From: UBA721 sp002705165
GTDB lineage: Bacteria; Planctomycetota; Planctomycetia; Pirellulales; Pirellulaceae
DNA: 64,000 nt
Assembly: GCA_045565995.1 (NCBI GenBank)
Contig: JBJLEF010000001.1
Coordinates: 2,170,001-2,234,000 of the forward strand
Reading direction: 5' to 3'
This document shows, piece after piece, positions 51,691 to 61,492 of this stretch. Under the pieces are notes generated by a model. The model had not been told where the DNA came from and made no database searches. It saw only the letters and a program-made list of their open reading frames with translations. How positions within the stretch are numbered: the stretch's first letter is position 1; the number at the start of each line of letters is the position of its first letter. The position numbers and the translations under genes were made by a program.

Positions 51691-53901
51691 ATGACTTTAG
51701 CCACACTTAGATGTCGAATAATTTTTTCCAGTTTGCTGGCATCGTGGCTTCTTCTCCCTTCCTTTTGTTCGGGCCAGCTGCCCACCGAAGAGATTCAGGT
51801 TGAATATGAGTTGGGTTTTGGTGGTGAGTTTAAGCGAGGGGTCTGGATACCTGTTCAGGCTGAGGTGATGAATAATGGCCGCAGCGAATTTGAGGGGCAG
51901 TTCGTTGTCGAAGCTGAAGATGTTGATGGTATTCCGGTTATTTACACGAACGAAAGCCAGAAGTTTAGGTTGGCTGTTGGTGAGTCTGTTTCTGTATCTC
52001 AATACATCAAAGTTGGTAGGCTTCCATGGCGAGTGGAAGCAGGGATTAGAAACCAATCCACGGGAGAATACGTCGACCAAAAACTATTTAACCGGGCAGC
52101 CGGCGGGAATCGAAAAGCCACTTCGTATTTTGTTTTGCAGTTGGGCAAAGGTTTACCGATAAGTCGTTCTCGTTTGCAAAGTTCTCTTTCAGCCAATGCC
52201 GATCTTGTTGAGTTATCACTCATTCAGCTTGATGAATTTGAAAAGCTACCTCATCAGTGGATTGGGTATGAATCCATTGACTTGATTGTTTTGCCTACAG
52301 CCAGTTCCGGAATTCTGGATCAATTGACAGCTGGGCAGGCTCAGGCTTTGCGAGATTGGGTATATCAGGGTGGGCGTTTGATTTTGTTTGCAGGTAAAGA
52401 AGTCGCCCGAGTCGCGGCGGAGAATTCACCACTTTCCGACTTGCTTCCGGGCAATATTACCGGAACAGTTGGTCAGTGGAACACATCAGGTTTGGAGAAT
52501 TATGGGAATGCTCAGCAACGGCTCTTTTTGAGTCCCGAAAAGAACCCGCTTGGTAGATTGGAAGTGACGGATGGCCGAGTCCTACTACGTGATCAGGAAA
52601 ACGCTCAGGCTTTACACCCTCTGATTGTCAGAAGTGTCCGCGGCTTCGGCATGGTGATTTACGTGGCATTTGACATCGATGCTCCACCGTTGGATGCTTG
52701 GGATTCGTCACCCCGGATTCTGGAAAAACTAATTGCCGTTGGGCGTAATGCCGGAGAGGAAGACGATTCGTTAGCCGGTGGCGGAGTCAATCATGCGGGG
52801 TATCAGGATCTTTCAGGGCAGCTGCGTTCTCAGTTGGAGAAGTTTGAAAGCGTCACTCCGGTTCAATTTGTTTGGATTGCAGCATTGCTGGCATTCTTCG
52901 TCTTGGTAATTGGCCCACTCGATTTCTATTTGTTACGCAAACTTGATCGTTTTCATTGGACATGGGGAACGTTCCCTGCGGCTGTGAGCCTTATTGCGAT
53001 CATCGTTGTGGTCATGAGTAATACGCTTCCGGCCGGAGCACCGCAGATGAACCAACTTCATATTGTCGACATCGATGCTGTGACAGGGACTGTTCGCGGG
53101 ACAGATTACTTGGCAATTTATAGTCCCGAGATCGGTGCTTTTAATGTGAAATTGGAAGCGAAGGCAACGGAGCAAAATACCTCTATTCCTCAGATTGAGA
53201 AACAGTTCATAACAACCGGTTGGCACGGATTACCTGGGACGGGACTGGGTGCGTTAGGAAGGGCCAGTTTTCAGACGTATATAAATCATGAATATCAGGT
53301 AGATACTGTCGTCACTGAATTACAAAGTATTCCGGTACAGCACGGCGGAACGAAGAGTATTCGTTCACGGTGGTCCGGGCAAATGGAAATTGGGACCCAG
53401 CCTGAGTTATACGCAGATCCCATTAGCGGGGCTTTGCGAGGAACGCTTACGAATCCATTTGACTTTGACTTGTATGAGGTAGAGATTGTCTTTGACGGGA
53501 AGGTCTACCCGATTGGTCGAACATTTAAGGTGGGTGAGTCAGTAGATATCTTTGATATCAGTGACCAATCGCAGGGGATTGATAACTACTATTCCCGATA
53601 TCAGGATGGTAGTAGTAAGGGAAACCGTCGCCGATGGAGTGTGCTGGAGGAATCCACACAACGAATTGTGAGACAAATGATGTTCAATCAGGATATTGGC
53701 GGAGCCAAATATACAGGTCTGATTAATCGATACGAAGAATTCCTCGATCTAAGCCACACGCTGTCTTATAACCGGGCAGTATTGGTCGCGCGTACCAGTC
53801 AGAGTAATAGCGAGTATGTTGTCGACGGTGACCGTGAGGTGGTTTTGGAATCCGGAAATAATTTTTACCGAGTTGTGTTTAAAGTGAACGCTGCTCCGTA
53901 G
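51691..53901 (+). CDS. Large exported membrane protein, unknown
   Basis: A 736-residue protein with a signal peptide (about 1-29), a beta-rich extracytoplasmic region, a glutamine-amidotransferase-like segment (about 195-245, ESIDLIVLPTASSG, DWVYQGGRLILFAGK), two helices in the middle (about 391-409 and 424-442), and a C-terminal soluble region. The layout resembles the BatA/VWA-type proteins of the cluster at 35-39 kb without the VWA domain. It precedes an ABC ATPase by 23 bp and may be its partner. Confidence 0.7.
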   Translation: MTLATLRCRIIFSSLLASWLLLPSFCSGQLPTEEIQVEYELGFGGEFKRGVWIPVQAEVMNNGRSEFEGQFVVEAEDVDGIPVIYTNESQKFRLAVGESVSVSQYIKVGRLPWRVEAGIRNQSTGEYVDQKLFNRAAGGNRKATSYFVLQLGKGLPISRSRLQSSLSANADLVELSLIQLDEFEKLPHQWIGYESIDLIVLPTASSGILDQLTAGQAQALRDWVYQGGRLILFAGKEVARVAAENSPLSDLLPGNITGTVGQWNTSGLENYGNAQQRLFLSPEKNPLGRLEVTDGRVLLRDQENAQALHPLIVRSVRGFGMVIYVAFDIDAPPLDAWDSSPRILEKLIAVGRNAGEEDDSLAGGGVNHAGYQDLSGQLRSQLEKFESVTPVQFVWIAALLAFFVLVIGPLDFYLLRKLDRFHWTWGTFPAAVSLIAIIVVVMSNTLPAGAPQMNQLHIVDIDAVTGTVRGTDYLAIYSPEIGAFNVKLEAKATEQNTSIPQIEKQFITTGWHGLPGTGLGALGRASFQTYINHEYQVDTVVTELQSIPVQHGGTKSIRSRWSGQMEIGTQPELYADPISGALRGTLTNPFDFDLYEVEIVFDGKVYPIGRTFKVGESVDIFDISDQSQGIDNYYSRYQDGSSKGNRRRWSVLEESTQRIVRQMMFNQDIGGAKYTGLINRYEEFLDLSHTLSYNRAVLVARTSQSNSEYVVDGDREVVLESGNNFYRVVFKVNAAP

Positions 53902-53924
53902 TTTGTCTGAAGGGACCGTAAGTC

Positions 53925-54857
53925 GTGATTGAGACTAGAGGATTAACGAAAAAGTATGGTGATATGTACGCCATTCGCGACATCGATCTAGATCTGGATG
54001 AGGGCGATTTGTTTGGTTTTATAGGACCCAATGGTGCTGGTAAGACAACGACAATGCGGATCATTGCCACGTTGCTGAACCCGACTTCCGGCGAGGCTTA
54101 TGTTTGTGGTAATTCCATCTACACGAAGCCCAAAGAAATTCGCCGACTGGTCGGATACATGCCGGACTTTTTTGGCGTTTATGACGACATGAAAGTGATC
54201 GAGTACTTAGAGTTCTTTGCGGCTGCCTATCGGATTAAGGGAGAGGCCCGTCGCAAGCGTTGTAACGAGATGTTGGAAATCGTTGATCTGGATTTCAAGC
54301 GTGATGCCTATGCGAATACGCTGTCACGAGGACAAACACAACGGCTGGGGCTTGCCCGCGTATTACTGCATGACCCTCAGGTACTCTTACTTGATGAGCC
54401 ATTGAGTGGCCTGGATCCGCGTGCCCGGATTGAAATGCGAGAGCTTCTCCGTCGACTAGGAAAGACTGGCAAGACGATCATTGTTTCGAGTCATATTTTG
54501 CCGGAGTTGGCTGACGTTTGTAATAAGATCGGTATTATTGATCGTGGCGTGATGACCGTGAACTCGGCCGTGAATGATATTATGCGTGAGATGCGCAAGC
54601 AGGTAGTCTTAAATGTGATGGTATCTGGTGACTCGGCTAAAGCAGCACGTGAACTGGAACAGCATGATGACGTCGATAGTCTTGAATTAGTCGATCAGCA
54701 GTTGATTGTGACGTTAGTTGAAGGTTGTGAGGATTACAGCCATATACCGGGAGTCTTAATCGAAGCCGGTTACGGTCTTACCCTCTTCCAGGAGGAACCG
54801 GTCGATCTGGAAAAAGCATTTATGACACTGACTAAGGGTACCGGCGCAAACTTTTAA
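53925..54857 (+). CDS. ABC transporter ATP-binding protein without adjacent permease
   Basis: A 310-residue ATPase. Walker A GPNGAGKT is at 34-41, the signature is LSRGQTQRLGLARVL, Walker B is VLLLDEPLSGLDP and the H-loop is VSSHILPEL. It is similar to ATPases of ABC-2 exporters, including GldA-like proteins. No ABC-2 permease follows: the next gene is convergent and overlaps it by four bases. The start is GTG 53925 after AGGGA. Partner permease unknown; the upstream membrane protein is a candidate. Confidence 0.92.
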   Translation: MIETRGLTKKYGDMYAIRDIDLDLDEGDLFGFIGPNGAGKTTTMRIIATLLNPTSGEAYVCGNSIYTKPKEIRRLVGYMPDFFGVYDDMKVIEYLEFFAAAYRIKGEARRKRCNEMLEIVDLDFKRDAYANTLSRGQTQRLGLARVLLHDPQVLLLDEPLSGLDPRARIEMRELLRRLGKTGKTIIVSSHILPELADVCNKIGIIDRGVMTVNSAVNDIMREMRKQVVLNVMVSGDSAKAARELEQHDDVDSLELVDQQLIVTLVEGCEDYSHIPGVLIEAGYGLTLFQEEPVDLEKAFMTLTKGTGANF

Positions 54858-56590
54858 ATGATCTCACGCTTACGAGAAACATAGTCCCAGACGACATAAC
54901 GATCCAGATCACTTCCCGCCGTAAAGAAAACCCGCCCGCTGGTCGATTCTGCAACACGATAGGCAAACTGAATGTCTTCTTCTGTTTGTGACCAACTCGG
55001 GATTAAAAAGAAATTGATGGTGATCCCGGCCTGTTTACACAATAGTGCTTCCCGCAGCGTGGCATCTTCAGTGAGCGGATCAGGTGGATAAAGCAGGTAT
55101 AACCACTCTTCGGCATAATGAGCGGTGGGTAGTCCGTCCGTGATCAGAATGATTTGTCGATTAGGTGTATCCACGTTAGCCAAATTGAGTCGGGCCAATT
55201 GCAACGCATGTTGAATGTTGGTGAAATGCGGAGGAAGCTGATATTCACTTAATTCCGTATTCGACATGTCAATTTTGTATCGCACGATCGGGTCGTTGAT
55301 TGTCACCGGCTTGGGCAGCAGGTTGATAATCTCGTTGGGGGGGCAGGGCTTGGCATGCGTATACATCTCGATGAAATTCAAATGGTCACCCGGGAACTCA
55401 CTCGTAATAAGCCCCTGTAACGCCAGTGCCATCTTCTTCACATTGATGTACTGACCTTCATAACGCATGCTCCCGCTCATATCCATAATGACGGAGGTAG
55501 CGCACTTCGGTGAATTCTTTGTTTTATGAACGACGATATCATCCGCGTTGACCCGTAAGGCAGAAGAATTCCCTGGTTCACTGTGATGACGGATGACGGC
55601 ATTGATCAGCGATTGAGGGAAATCCATGTGCGCCATGCTGTCGCCAAACTCATATTGTTTGACTTCCTGCAATTCCACACTTCCCTCACCGGCAAGAGGG
55701 CTATTGTGACGGCCTGTTTTCGAAGCCTCCAGATGCTCAAATATTTTTTCCAGCAGACGTCCCTGGAAGATTTTATACGCCTGCGGACTTAAACGCATGG
55801 CGCCCGACGGATCGCTGGTAATCCCCTGTTGCTCAGCTAACTCGCTGAGGTAGTCTTTGACTTGTTGCTGGAGATTGGAAAGGTCCTCCAGATCAGGTTC
55901 TTCAACAAACTCCGCGAGTGTGTCCATATCGATCAGATAGATTTCAGCGTTCTCGAGAGCCTGCTTGAGTTGCTCAAGTAACTCGTCGATCTTTTCAAGC
56001 TGCTCCTTGATTTCCAACGCCTCTTCGATGGACATCGGTTTTCGTCCGGTGAAGTCATATCGCCCGTACATATCCTCTATCTGGTATTGCTGGCTCAGGG
56101 CTTCCATCATTTGGACGAGGGTTCGGGCAAATTCACTTCGTTCGTCGGGAAGATCGTACCACAGTCGTTCGAGATCATAAATCTGGCGCCCATGTGCGAG
56201 GAGGAAAAACCGTTCTTTGTAATCATCGGGCGGGTTCGTGTTTTCCAGAAATAAATCATATTGTTGCCAGGCCTGTTCCAGCACGGAATCGGCTTCGTAG
56301 GTCTCAAGGATCTTTTGTTTCTGAGCTTCGAGCATCGCAATCAAAGATTCCAGACTGGGACCAAAACCCTGGAGGCCTTTGATTTGTTCAGGATCCAGAC
56401 GGATTGCTCGTGCCAGTTGTTCCGCGGTTAGGCTGCGCGCATTACCCCATTGCAGCATATGATCGAATGCGGAAGAAACCACGTCTGGTGGTGGGGCGGT
56501 AGAACTGGGGAAACGTACCGGGTCATACCGCTGATAGGTATGGATGACCCCGCCGGGTGTCCCGTGCTGTTTTTTTCTTCCCGGTTTCAT
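54854..56590 (-). CDS. VWA-domain protein (partner of the AAA+ ATPase)
   Basis: A 578-residue soluble protein. The N-terminal half is helical, with a long coiled coil (about 195-250). The VWA domain is at about 360-560 with the MIDAS motif DMSGS (D370, S372, S374) and ILITDGLPT. No signal or membrane helix is seen. It is the last gene of the minus-strand group DinB-like, AAA+, VWA. AAA+/VWA pairs of this kind act in metal insertion or protein remodelling; the client is not identifiable. Confidence 0.85.
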   Translation of the reverse strand: MKPGRKKQHGTPGGVIHTYQRYDPVRFPSSTAPPPDVVSSAFDHMLQWGNARSLTAEQLARAIRLDPEQIKGLQGFGPSLESLIAMLEAQKQKILETYEADSVLEQAWQQYDLFLENTNPPDDYKERFFLLAHGRQIYDLERLWYDLPDERSEFARTLVQMMEALSQQYQIEDMYGRYDFTGRKPMSIEEALEIKEQLEKIDELLEQLKQALENAEIYLIDMDTLAEFVEEPDLEDLSNLQQQVKDYLSELAEQQGITSDPSGAMRLSPQAYKIFQGRLLEKIFEHLEASKTGRHNSPLAGEGSVELQEVKQYEFGDSMAHMDFPQSLINAVIRHHSEPGNSSALRVNADDIVVHKTKNSPKCATSVIMDMSGSMRYEGQYINVKKMALALQGLITSEFPGDHLNFIEMYTHAKPCPPNEIINLLPKPVTINDPIVRYKIDMSNTELSEYQLPPHFTNIQHALQLARLNLANVDTPNRQIILITDGLPTAHYAEEWLYLLYPPDPLTEDATLREALLCKQAGITINFFLIPSWSQTEEDIQFAYRVAESTSGRVFFTAGSDLDRYVVWDYVSRKREII

Positions 56591-56597
56591 GGTTCAG

Positions 56598-58010
56598 TTA
56601 CTCGGGGATTTGGTAGTCGATAGTGCCATATTGCTGATGTCTGGAAATTTTGTCCATCGCGTGTAGGCCGGCAAGAATGAACTCGACGCAGGACGCTCTT
56701 ACCGCTTCGTCGTCTGCGGCATTGACTTCGAACGCTTTGTTCCATACTTCGGGAACGTTCGAGAGTCGTTTTGCATACTCGCCTGATGGAAGCAGGTCGC
56801 CGACTTCAATCCTCACGCCTTTCCCAAAGATTTCAGCAATCTCGGCCAGTCCGTGTTCTTCAACATATTCTTCGAAGACCGTTTTGATTGCGGTACTGAT
56901 GATATGGTCCAGAACCTGAGTCTCCGTCATTTGGTGACTACCCATCAGATCAAGTTCCAGTTTTCCCAATGCACTACTCACTAAATGCGCGAGATCGCTG
57001 ATGCGAGGGACCGCTGGTGATTCATTAAGAAGGATCGCGCGACGACGTGCACTGGAGATCATTGTTTTATAATTTGCCAGCGAGAATCGTACGCTAACAC
57101 CGGATTGCTGATCGACATACTTGCTGCGACGTGCTTCGATCGTGATTTGCTCCAGGATTTCGAGCATGAATCGCGGAATCACGACAGGGTATTCATCGTT
57201 CGGTTCGTTTAAGTTTGATTCCTGTTGGGTGATCTCGATTCCCAACTCCCGATCGACAGGGTAATGCGTTTGGATAAGGGAACCGATTCGGTCCTTTAAT
57301 TGGGGAATGACTTTGCCACTGCGGTTATACGTGGAGGGATTGGCGGAAAACAAAATCAGTACATCGAGGTCGAATCGAATAGGGTACCCTCTGACCTGGA
57401 CATCACGTTCTTCCAGAATGTTGAACAGACCGACCTGAACAAGCTCGTCCAGTTCAGGTAGTTCATTCATGGCGAAGATGCCCCGATGCATGCGGGGGAT
57501 CAGCCCGAAGTGCAAAGCCTCTTCGGCGGACATGCTTGTACCTGCTAGAAGTTTTGCGGGGTCGATTTCTCCAATCACATCGGCAAATTTTGTTCCGGGT
57601 GCCAACCTCTCCGCGTAACGATCATCGCGATGCCACCATGCGATAGGGACATCCGAATCGTCATGCGCGGCGAGAAACTTTTTGGCCTGACTTGTAATTG
57701 GATGATAGGGATCTTCGTGGATCGGTATTTCAGGAAGATCCAGGTAAGGAATGGCTTCATCCAGGAAATCGGCCAGCCTTCGCATGAGTCGACTTTTTGC
57801 CTGACCTTTTTCGCCCAGAAACAGCATGTCATGGCCAGCCAGTATGGCTAATGAGATTTCGGGGATCACCGTGTTTTCATAACCAACCACGCCGGGGAAG
57901 AGTGGGACACCGGATTTTAATACGGCGGTGAAGTTAGCCTGTAACTCCTCTTTGACATTACGGCTTTCCCACCCGGATTCTTTGAGCTCTTTTAAGTTTG
58001 TAGGACGCAT
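56598..58010 (-). CDS. AAA+ ATPase, magnesium-chelatase/MoxR-like
   Basis: A 470-residue ATPase. Walker A is GEKGQAKS at 66-73, followed by a Walker B region in FAMNELPELDELVQVGLFN and the hairpin EERDVQVRGYPIRFDLD with FSANPSTYNRSG, all in the pattern of the ChlI/MoxR clade. ATG at 58010 gives a conserved-looking start (MRPTNLKELKESGW); a more distal in-frame start at 58088 would overlap the preceding gene. It lies seven bases before the VWA gene. Confidence 0.88.
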   Translation of the reverse strand: MRPTNLKELKESGWESRNVKEELQANFTAVLKSGVPLFPGVVGYENTVIPEISLAILAGHDMLFLGEKGQAKSRLMRRLADFLDEAIPYLDLPEIPIHEDPYHPITSQAKKFLAAHDDSDVPIAWWHRDDRYAERLAPGTKFADVIGEIDPAKLLAGTSMSAEEALHFGLIPRMHRGIFAMNELPELDELVQVGLFNILEERDVQVRGYPIRFDLDVLILFSANPSTYNRSGKVIPQLKDRIGSLIQTHYPVDRELGIEITQQESNLNEPNDEYPVVIPRFMLEILEQITIEARRSKYVDQQSGVSVRFSLANYKTMISSARRRAILLNESPAVPRISDLAHLVSSALGKLELDLMGSHQMTETQVLDHIISTAIKTVFEEYVEEHGLAEIAEIFGKGVRIEVGDLLPSGEYAKRLSNVPEVWNKAFEVNAADDEAVRASCVEFILAGLHAMDKISRHQQYGTIDYQIPE

Positions 58011-58029
58011 TGGCAGATTAGGTTCCAGA

Positions 58030-58527
58030 TTATTGGTTGTTATAGAGGTTGAGTGTGATATGAGCCTGCCCCTGATGGTGCCCTTCATGCCAGTTAATAA
58101 TGTTTAACGTTGTTCGCAGGTCGAGCTCTTTACCTAGTCGGGGATGAATCCAGGTAAAAGAATCTAGCTGCTGTTCATTGAATTGACTGAGTGTGTCCAG
58201 TAAGATCGCGCGGCCATTATCTAAGATTTGACTGATTTCGTCGACGGTAGGAATGTTGTCGTCAGGTGTTGAACCGCCTTGAAACCGCTCCCAGATGTCT
58301 TTATGCTTTGCATCTTCATGTCGCTTCGCCAGACGGTCGACGCCAAATAATTCTTCCGTGATACCGATATGCACCAATTGCCAGGCAATGTGGGCGCGGC
58401 CTTCGCCGGGACGCCAGCCCAGCACTTGCGCTGGATTGTCGATGGCTGCGATTTGCTCCAGCGTTAAAAGTGTTCTCGTGCGATTGAAAGCAAAAGCTTC
58501 CTTAAAGGTCTCTAACATTTGGCTCAT
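58030..58527 (-). CDS. DinB-like four-helix protein
   Basis: A 165-residue protein of the DinB/YfiT metal-binding superfamily. The likely metal histidines are H53 (WQLVHIG) and those in NWHEGHHQGQAH near the C-terminus. ATG at 58527 is preferred; a TTG four codons upstream is less likely. Such proteins often act as thiol-dependent transferases, but the substrate is unknown. It is 20 bp upstream of the AAA+ gene. Confidence 0.85.
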   Translation of the reverse strand: MSQMLETFKEAFAFNRTRTLLTLEQIAAIDNPAQVLGWRPGEGRAHIAWQLVHIGITEELFGVDRLAKRHEDAKHKDIWERFQGGSTPDDNIPTVDEISQILDNGRAILLDTLSQFNEQQLDSFTWIHPRLGKELDLRTTLNIINWHEGHHQGQAHITLNLYNNQ

Positions 58528-58552
58528 TTCATTAAACAACAGTGTTGTAGCT

Positions 58553-58590
58553 AAAAAAACAGATCCGACAATTGCTGCCAGATCTGTTTT
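58553..58590 (-). terminator. Rho-independent terminator after ilvD
   Basis: On the minus strand AAAACAGATC, a 15-base loop and GATCTGTTTT form a perfect 10-bp stem, followed by a run of seven T in total. It lies 26 bp past the ilvD stop and before the DinB-like gene. It could also work on the plus strand, with only four T. Confidence 0.7.
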
Positions 58591-58615
58591 GGGTCATTAA
58601 AGTGCCTAGATATGA

Positions 58616-60295
58616 TTATTCATCAGTGACGCATCCTTCGGAAGCGCTCTTTACACATTTTATATATTTGTAAAGGGTACCGCGGCTGACCTTATAAGCC
58701 GGGGCTTCCCAGTTTGCCGCCCGGGTGGCAAGCTCTTCATCCGGGATATCGACGTTGATCACGTTGGTTTCCGCGTCAATGGTAATGGTATCGCCATTTT
58801 CAATCAGTGCAATCGGCCCGCCTACCTGAGCTTCCGGGGTAACGTGTCCCACGATGAAGCCATGGGATCCTCCGGAGAATCGACCATCGGTCATCATGGC
58901 AACTTTATCGCCTAGTCCGGCACCCATGATAGCCGAAGTTGGCGTTAGCATCTCAGGCATGCCAGGACCTCCCTGAGGACCTTCGTAACGAATGATGACC
59001 ACATTGCCGGGGACGATTTCCCCTTCTTCTAATGCTTTAAGCATTTCTTCTTCGCTATCGAAGCAGTTAGCTATCCCCGTGAAGCAGAGCCCTTCTTTAC
59101 CAGTGATTTTCGCGACGGCTCCCTCCGGTGCCACGTTTCCTCGCAGAATCCGAAGGTGTCCGGAAGCTTTAATTGGTTCTTCCACGGTTTGTACAATAGT
59201 CTGGCCTTCTACCAGTCCTGGTAAAGCGTCGAGGTTGTCGCCGAGACTTTTACCCGTCACAGTCATGCAGTCGCCGTTTAGATAACCCTTCTCCAACATG
59301 TACTTCATGACACCAGGTGTACCGCCCACACTGTGTAGGTCTTCCTGAACGAATTTCCCGGAAGGTTTCAAGTCACCAATGTAAGGGACACGATCACTGA
59401 CAGACTGAAAGTCATCAATCGTTAGCTGGATGTCAACGCTGCGGGCGATGGCCAGGAGGTGTAATACAGCATTGGTAGACCCCCCTAATGCCATGATCAT
59501 GACCATCGCATTTTCAAATGCCTCTCGGGTCATAATATCACGAGGTTTGAGATCTAGCTCCATTAGCTTGCGAATAGCGGCACCCGCTTCGTGGCACTCG
59601 TTTACCTTGTCAGGATCCACAGCCGGGATGGAAGCGGAGTAGGGGAGTGACATTCCCATGGCTTCGATGGCAGTGGCCATGGTGTTGGCCGTGTACATTC
59701 CGCCACAAGCACCGGCACCGGGACATGAGTTGCGGACGATGCCCTGACGAGTCTCATCATCGATTTTGTCGGTGATGTATTCGCCATAGCTTTGGAAAGC
59801 GGAAACGATGTCCAGTTTCTGGTCGTTGTAACATCCGGGCTTAATCGTTCCACCGTAAACCATCAACGCCGGACGGTTCAGTCGTCCCATTGCCATAATA
59901 CAGCCAGGCATGTTCTTGTCGCACCCGGGAATTGTGACCAGAGCGTCGTACCACTGAGCTCCCATGATGGTTTCGATCGAATCAGCGATCAGGTCACGCG
60001 ATTGCAAAGAAAAACTCATGCCATCGGTACCCATACTGATTCCATCCGATACGCCAATGGTGTTGAAACGCATGCCGTAGAGTCCGGCATCGGTGACTCC
60101 CTGCTTCACTTCCACCGAGAGATCAAGTAGATGCATATTGCATGGGTTGCCTTCATACCACACGCTGGCAATTCCGACCTGGGCTTTATTCATGTCCTCT
60201 TCCGACATGCCCGTTGCATAAAGCATTGCCTGAGAAGCACCCTGACTACGAGGTTGCGTAATACGTGAACTATATTTATTAAGTGAATCAGTCAT
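58616..60295 (-). CDS. ilvD: Dihydroxy-acid dehydratase
   Basis: IlvD makes the 2-keto acids for valine, leucine and isoleucine. The 559-residue protein has the cluster cysteines C52 (PCNMH), C125 (GCDKNMPGC) and C197 (GACGGMY), consistent with a [2Fe-2S] enzyme, and conserved TDGRFSGGSHGF near the C-terminus. ATG at 60295 gives the family start (MTDSLNKYSSRITQ); an in-frame ATG at 60376 would add 27 unrelated residues. A strong terminator follows. Confidence 0.97.
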   Translation of the reverse strand: MTDSLNKYSSRITQPRSQGASQAMLYATGMSEEDMNKAQVGIASVWYEGNPCNMHLLDLSVEVKQGVTDAGLYGMRFNTIGVSDGISMGTDGMSFSLQSRDLIADSIETIMGAQWYDALVTIPGCDKNMPGCIMAMGRLNRPALMVYGGTIKPGCYNDQKLDIVSAFQSYGEYITDKIDDETRQGIVRNSCPGAGACGGMYTANTMATAIEAMGMSLPYSASIPAVDPDKVNECHEAGAAIRKLMELDLKPRDIMTREAFENAMVMIMALGGSTNAVLHLLAIARSVDIQLTIDDFQSVSDRVPYIGDLKPSGKFVQEDLHSVGGTPGVMKYMLEKGYLNGDCMTVTGKSLGDNLDALPGLVEGQTIVQTVEEPIKASGHLRILRGNVAPEGAVAKITGKEGLCFTGIANCFDSEEEMLKALEEGEIVPGNVVIIRYEGPQGGPGMPEMLTPTSAIMGAGLGDKVAMMTDGRFSGGSHGFIVGHVTPEAQVGGPIALIENGDTITIDAETNVINVDIPDEELATRAANWEAPAYKVSRGTLYKYIKCVKSASEGCVTDE

Positions 60296-60492
60296 AGGAT
60301 TTGATCTTTGTTGGCAATGGAGGTACATACAGCGAAGAGTGATGCATTGGGTAGGTTCAGCTATCTCACAATACATCAGCTTAAGTATTTATTTTAGAAT
60401 TGAATAATGAACCTTGCTAGAATGCTAGACAACTTCAGCCAAAGGTAATGCTTCTTAATTCTTCCCCTTTATTTATTGTCAGGAATTGTTTG

Positions 60493-61149
60493 ATGTATAA
60501 ACTGATTCGCGTCTTGCTACTCTTTTTTGCTTTAAGTCCGTTTCTTAACGCGGCTGAAGAAACGGTGGAACTGGAAAAGGGGTTTGAATGGATATTCGAT
60601 GGCAAAACCTTTCACGGCTGGGAAGGTAACCTGAATTGGTTTCGTATTGAAGATGGAGCGATTATTGCGGGTGATTTGAAAAAGGCTGTGCCCAACAACG
60701 AATTTCTATGCACGACGAAATCATATGGTGATTTTGAGCTGCGGTTGCAGGCTCGGTTGGTGGGAACGGATTATCGAAATGCCGGTATTCAATTTCGCAG
60801 TAAACGGATTGAGGATCATCACGAAGTGATTGGATACCAGTGCGATATGGGAGTCATGGGGGAGAACAATATTTGGGGCTGGCTTTATGATGAATCCCGT
60901 AGAAACAAGTTCTTGGTGGAGGCTCCGCAAAAGCCAGTGGTCGATCACTTTAAAAAAGATGATTGGAATGATGTCGTGATTCGTTGTCAGGGATCAAAGA
61001 TTAAAGTTGTAATCAATGGAATCAAAACCGTTGAATATGTCGAAAAGGAAGCAGGTATTGCACGAGCCGGTATTATTGGCTTGCAAGTGCATGGAGGCCC
61101 TGCTCAGGAAGCCTCCTATCGAAGGATTAGAATCAGATCGCAGGACTAA
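60493..61149 (+). CDS. Exported DUF1080 (3-keto-disaccharide hydrolase-like) protein
   Basis: A 218-residue exported protein. The signal peptide (about 1-20) precedes a concanavalin-like jelly roll of the DUF1080 type, with EWIFDGKTFHGWEG, DFELRLQARL, NAGIQFRS and the final IIGLQVHGGP. The family is greatly expanded in planctomycetes and probably acts on carbohydrates. ATG 60493 is chosen because AGGAA lies seven bases upstream and it begins the signal; an ATG at 60448 would add 15 residues. It is divergent from ilvD. Confidence 0.88.
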   Translation: MYKLIRVLLLFFALSPFLNAAEETVELEKGFEWIFDGKTFHGWEGNLNWFRIEDGAIIAGDLKKAVPNNEFLCTTKSYGDFELRLQARLVGTDYRNAGIQFRSKRIEDHHEVIGYQCDMGVMGENNIWGWLYDESRRNKFLVEAPQKPVVDHFKKDDWNDVVIRCQGSKIKVVINGIKTVEYVEKEAGIARAGIIGLQVHGGPAQEASYRRIRIRSQD

Positions 61150-61492
61150 TCAACGCTACCAATTTTCGTATAAAAACCGCTCTTTTTTTTACGTTCAAAT
61201 CTTCTGCCATGAATGCCTGGAATTAGTCAAATTGCCTGAGATTGTGTTGCATTAGAGACTTGAGAGTAATTCTTTCAAGACCGGCCTAGGATTTTATGCC
61301 AATGGAGAATGTGATACTTGTTCTCACCGTTAATACGCCTCCTTTTCGATTTCCGGTGATACTTGATTTCAACAGTCATTGGTCTTGAGAACCAGCCATT
61401 GAAGCGAATCCGCTTTTCTCAATAATAGGAAAACTTACTCAAACATTCTGATGATGTTTACCTATTTGAAAAGCTAGCGAAGGAGTCATTCG
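61150..61492. other. Intergenic, 343 bases, nothing recognised
   Basis: No reading frame, structured RNA or strong dyad stands out. A T8 tract lies at about 61183-61190, but no stable stem precedes it. AAGGAG just before 61493 is the ribosome site of the next gene. Confidence 0.5.
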
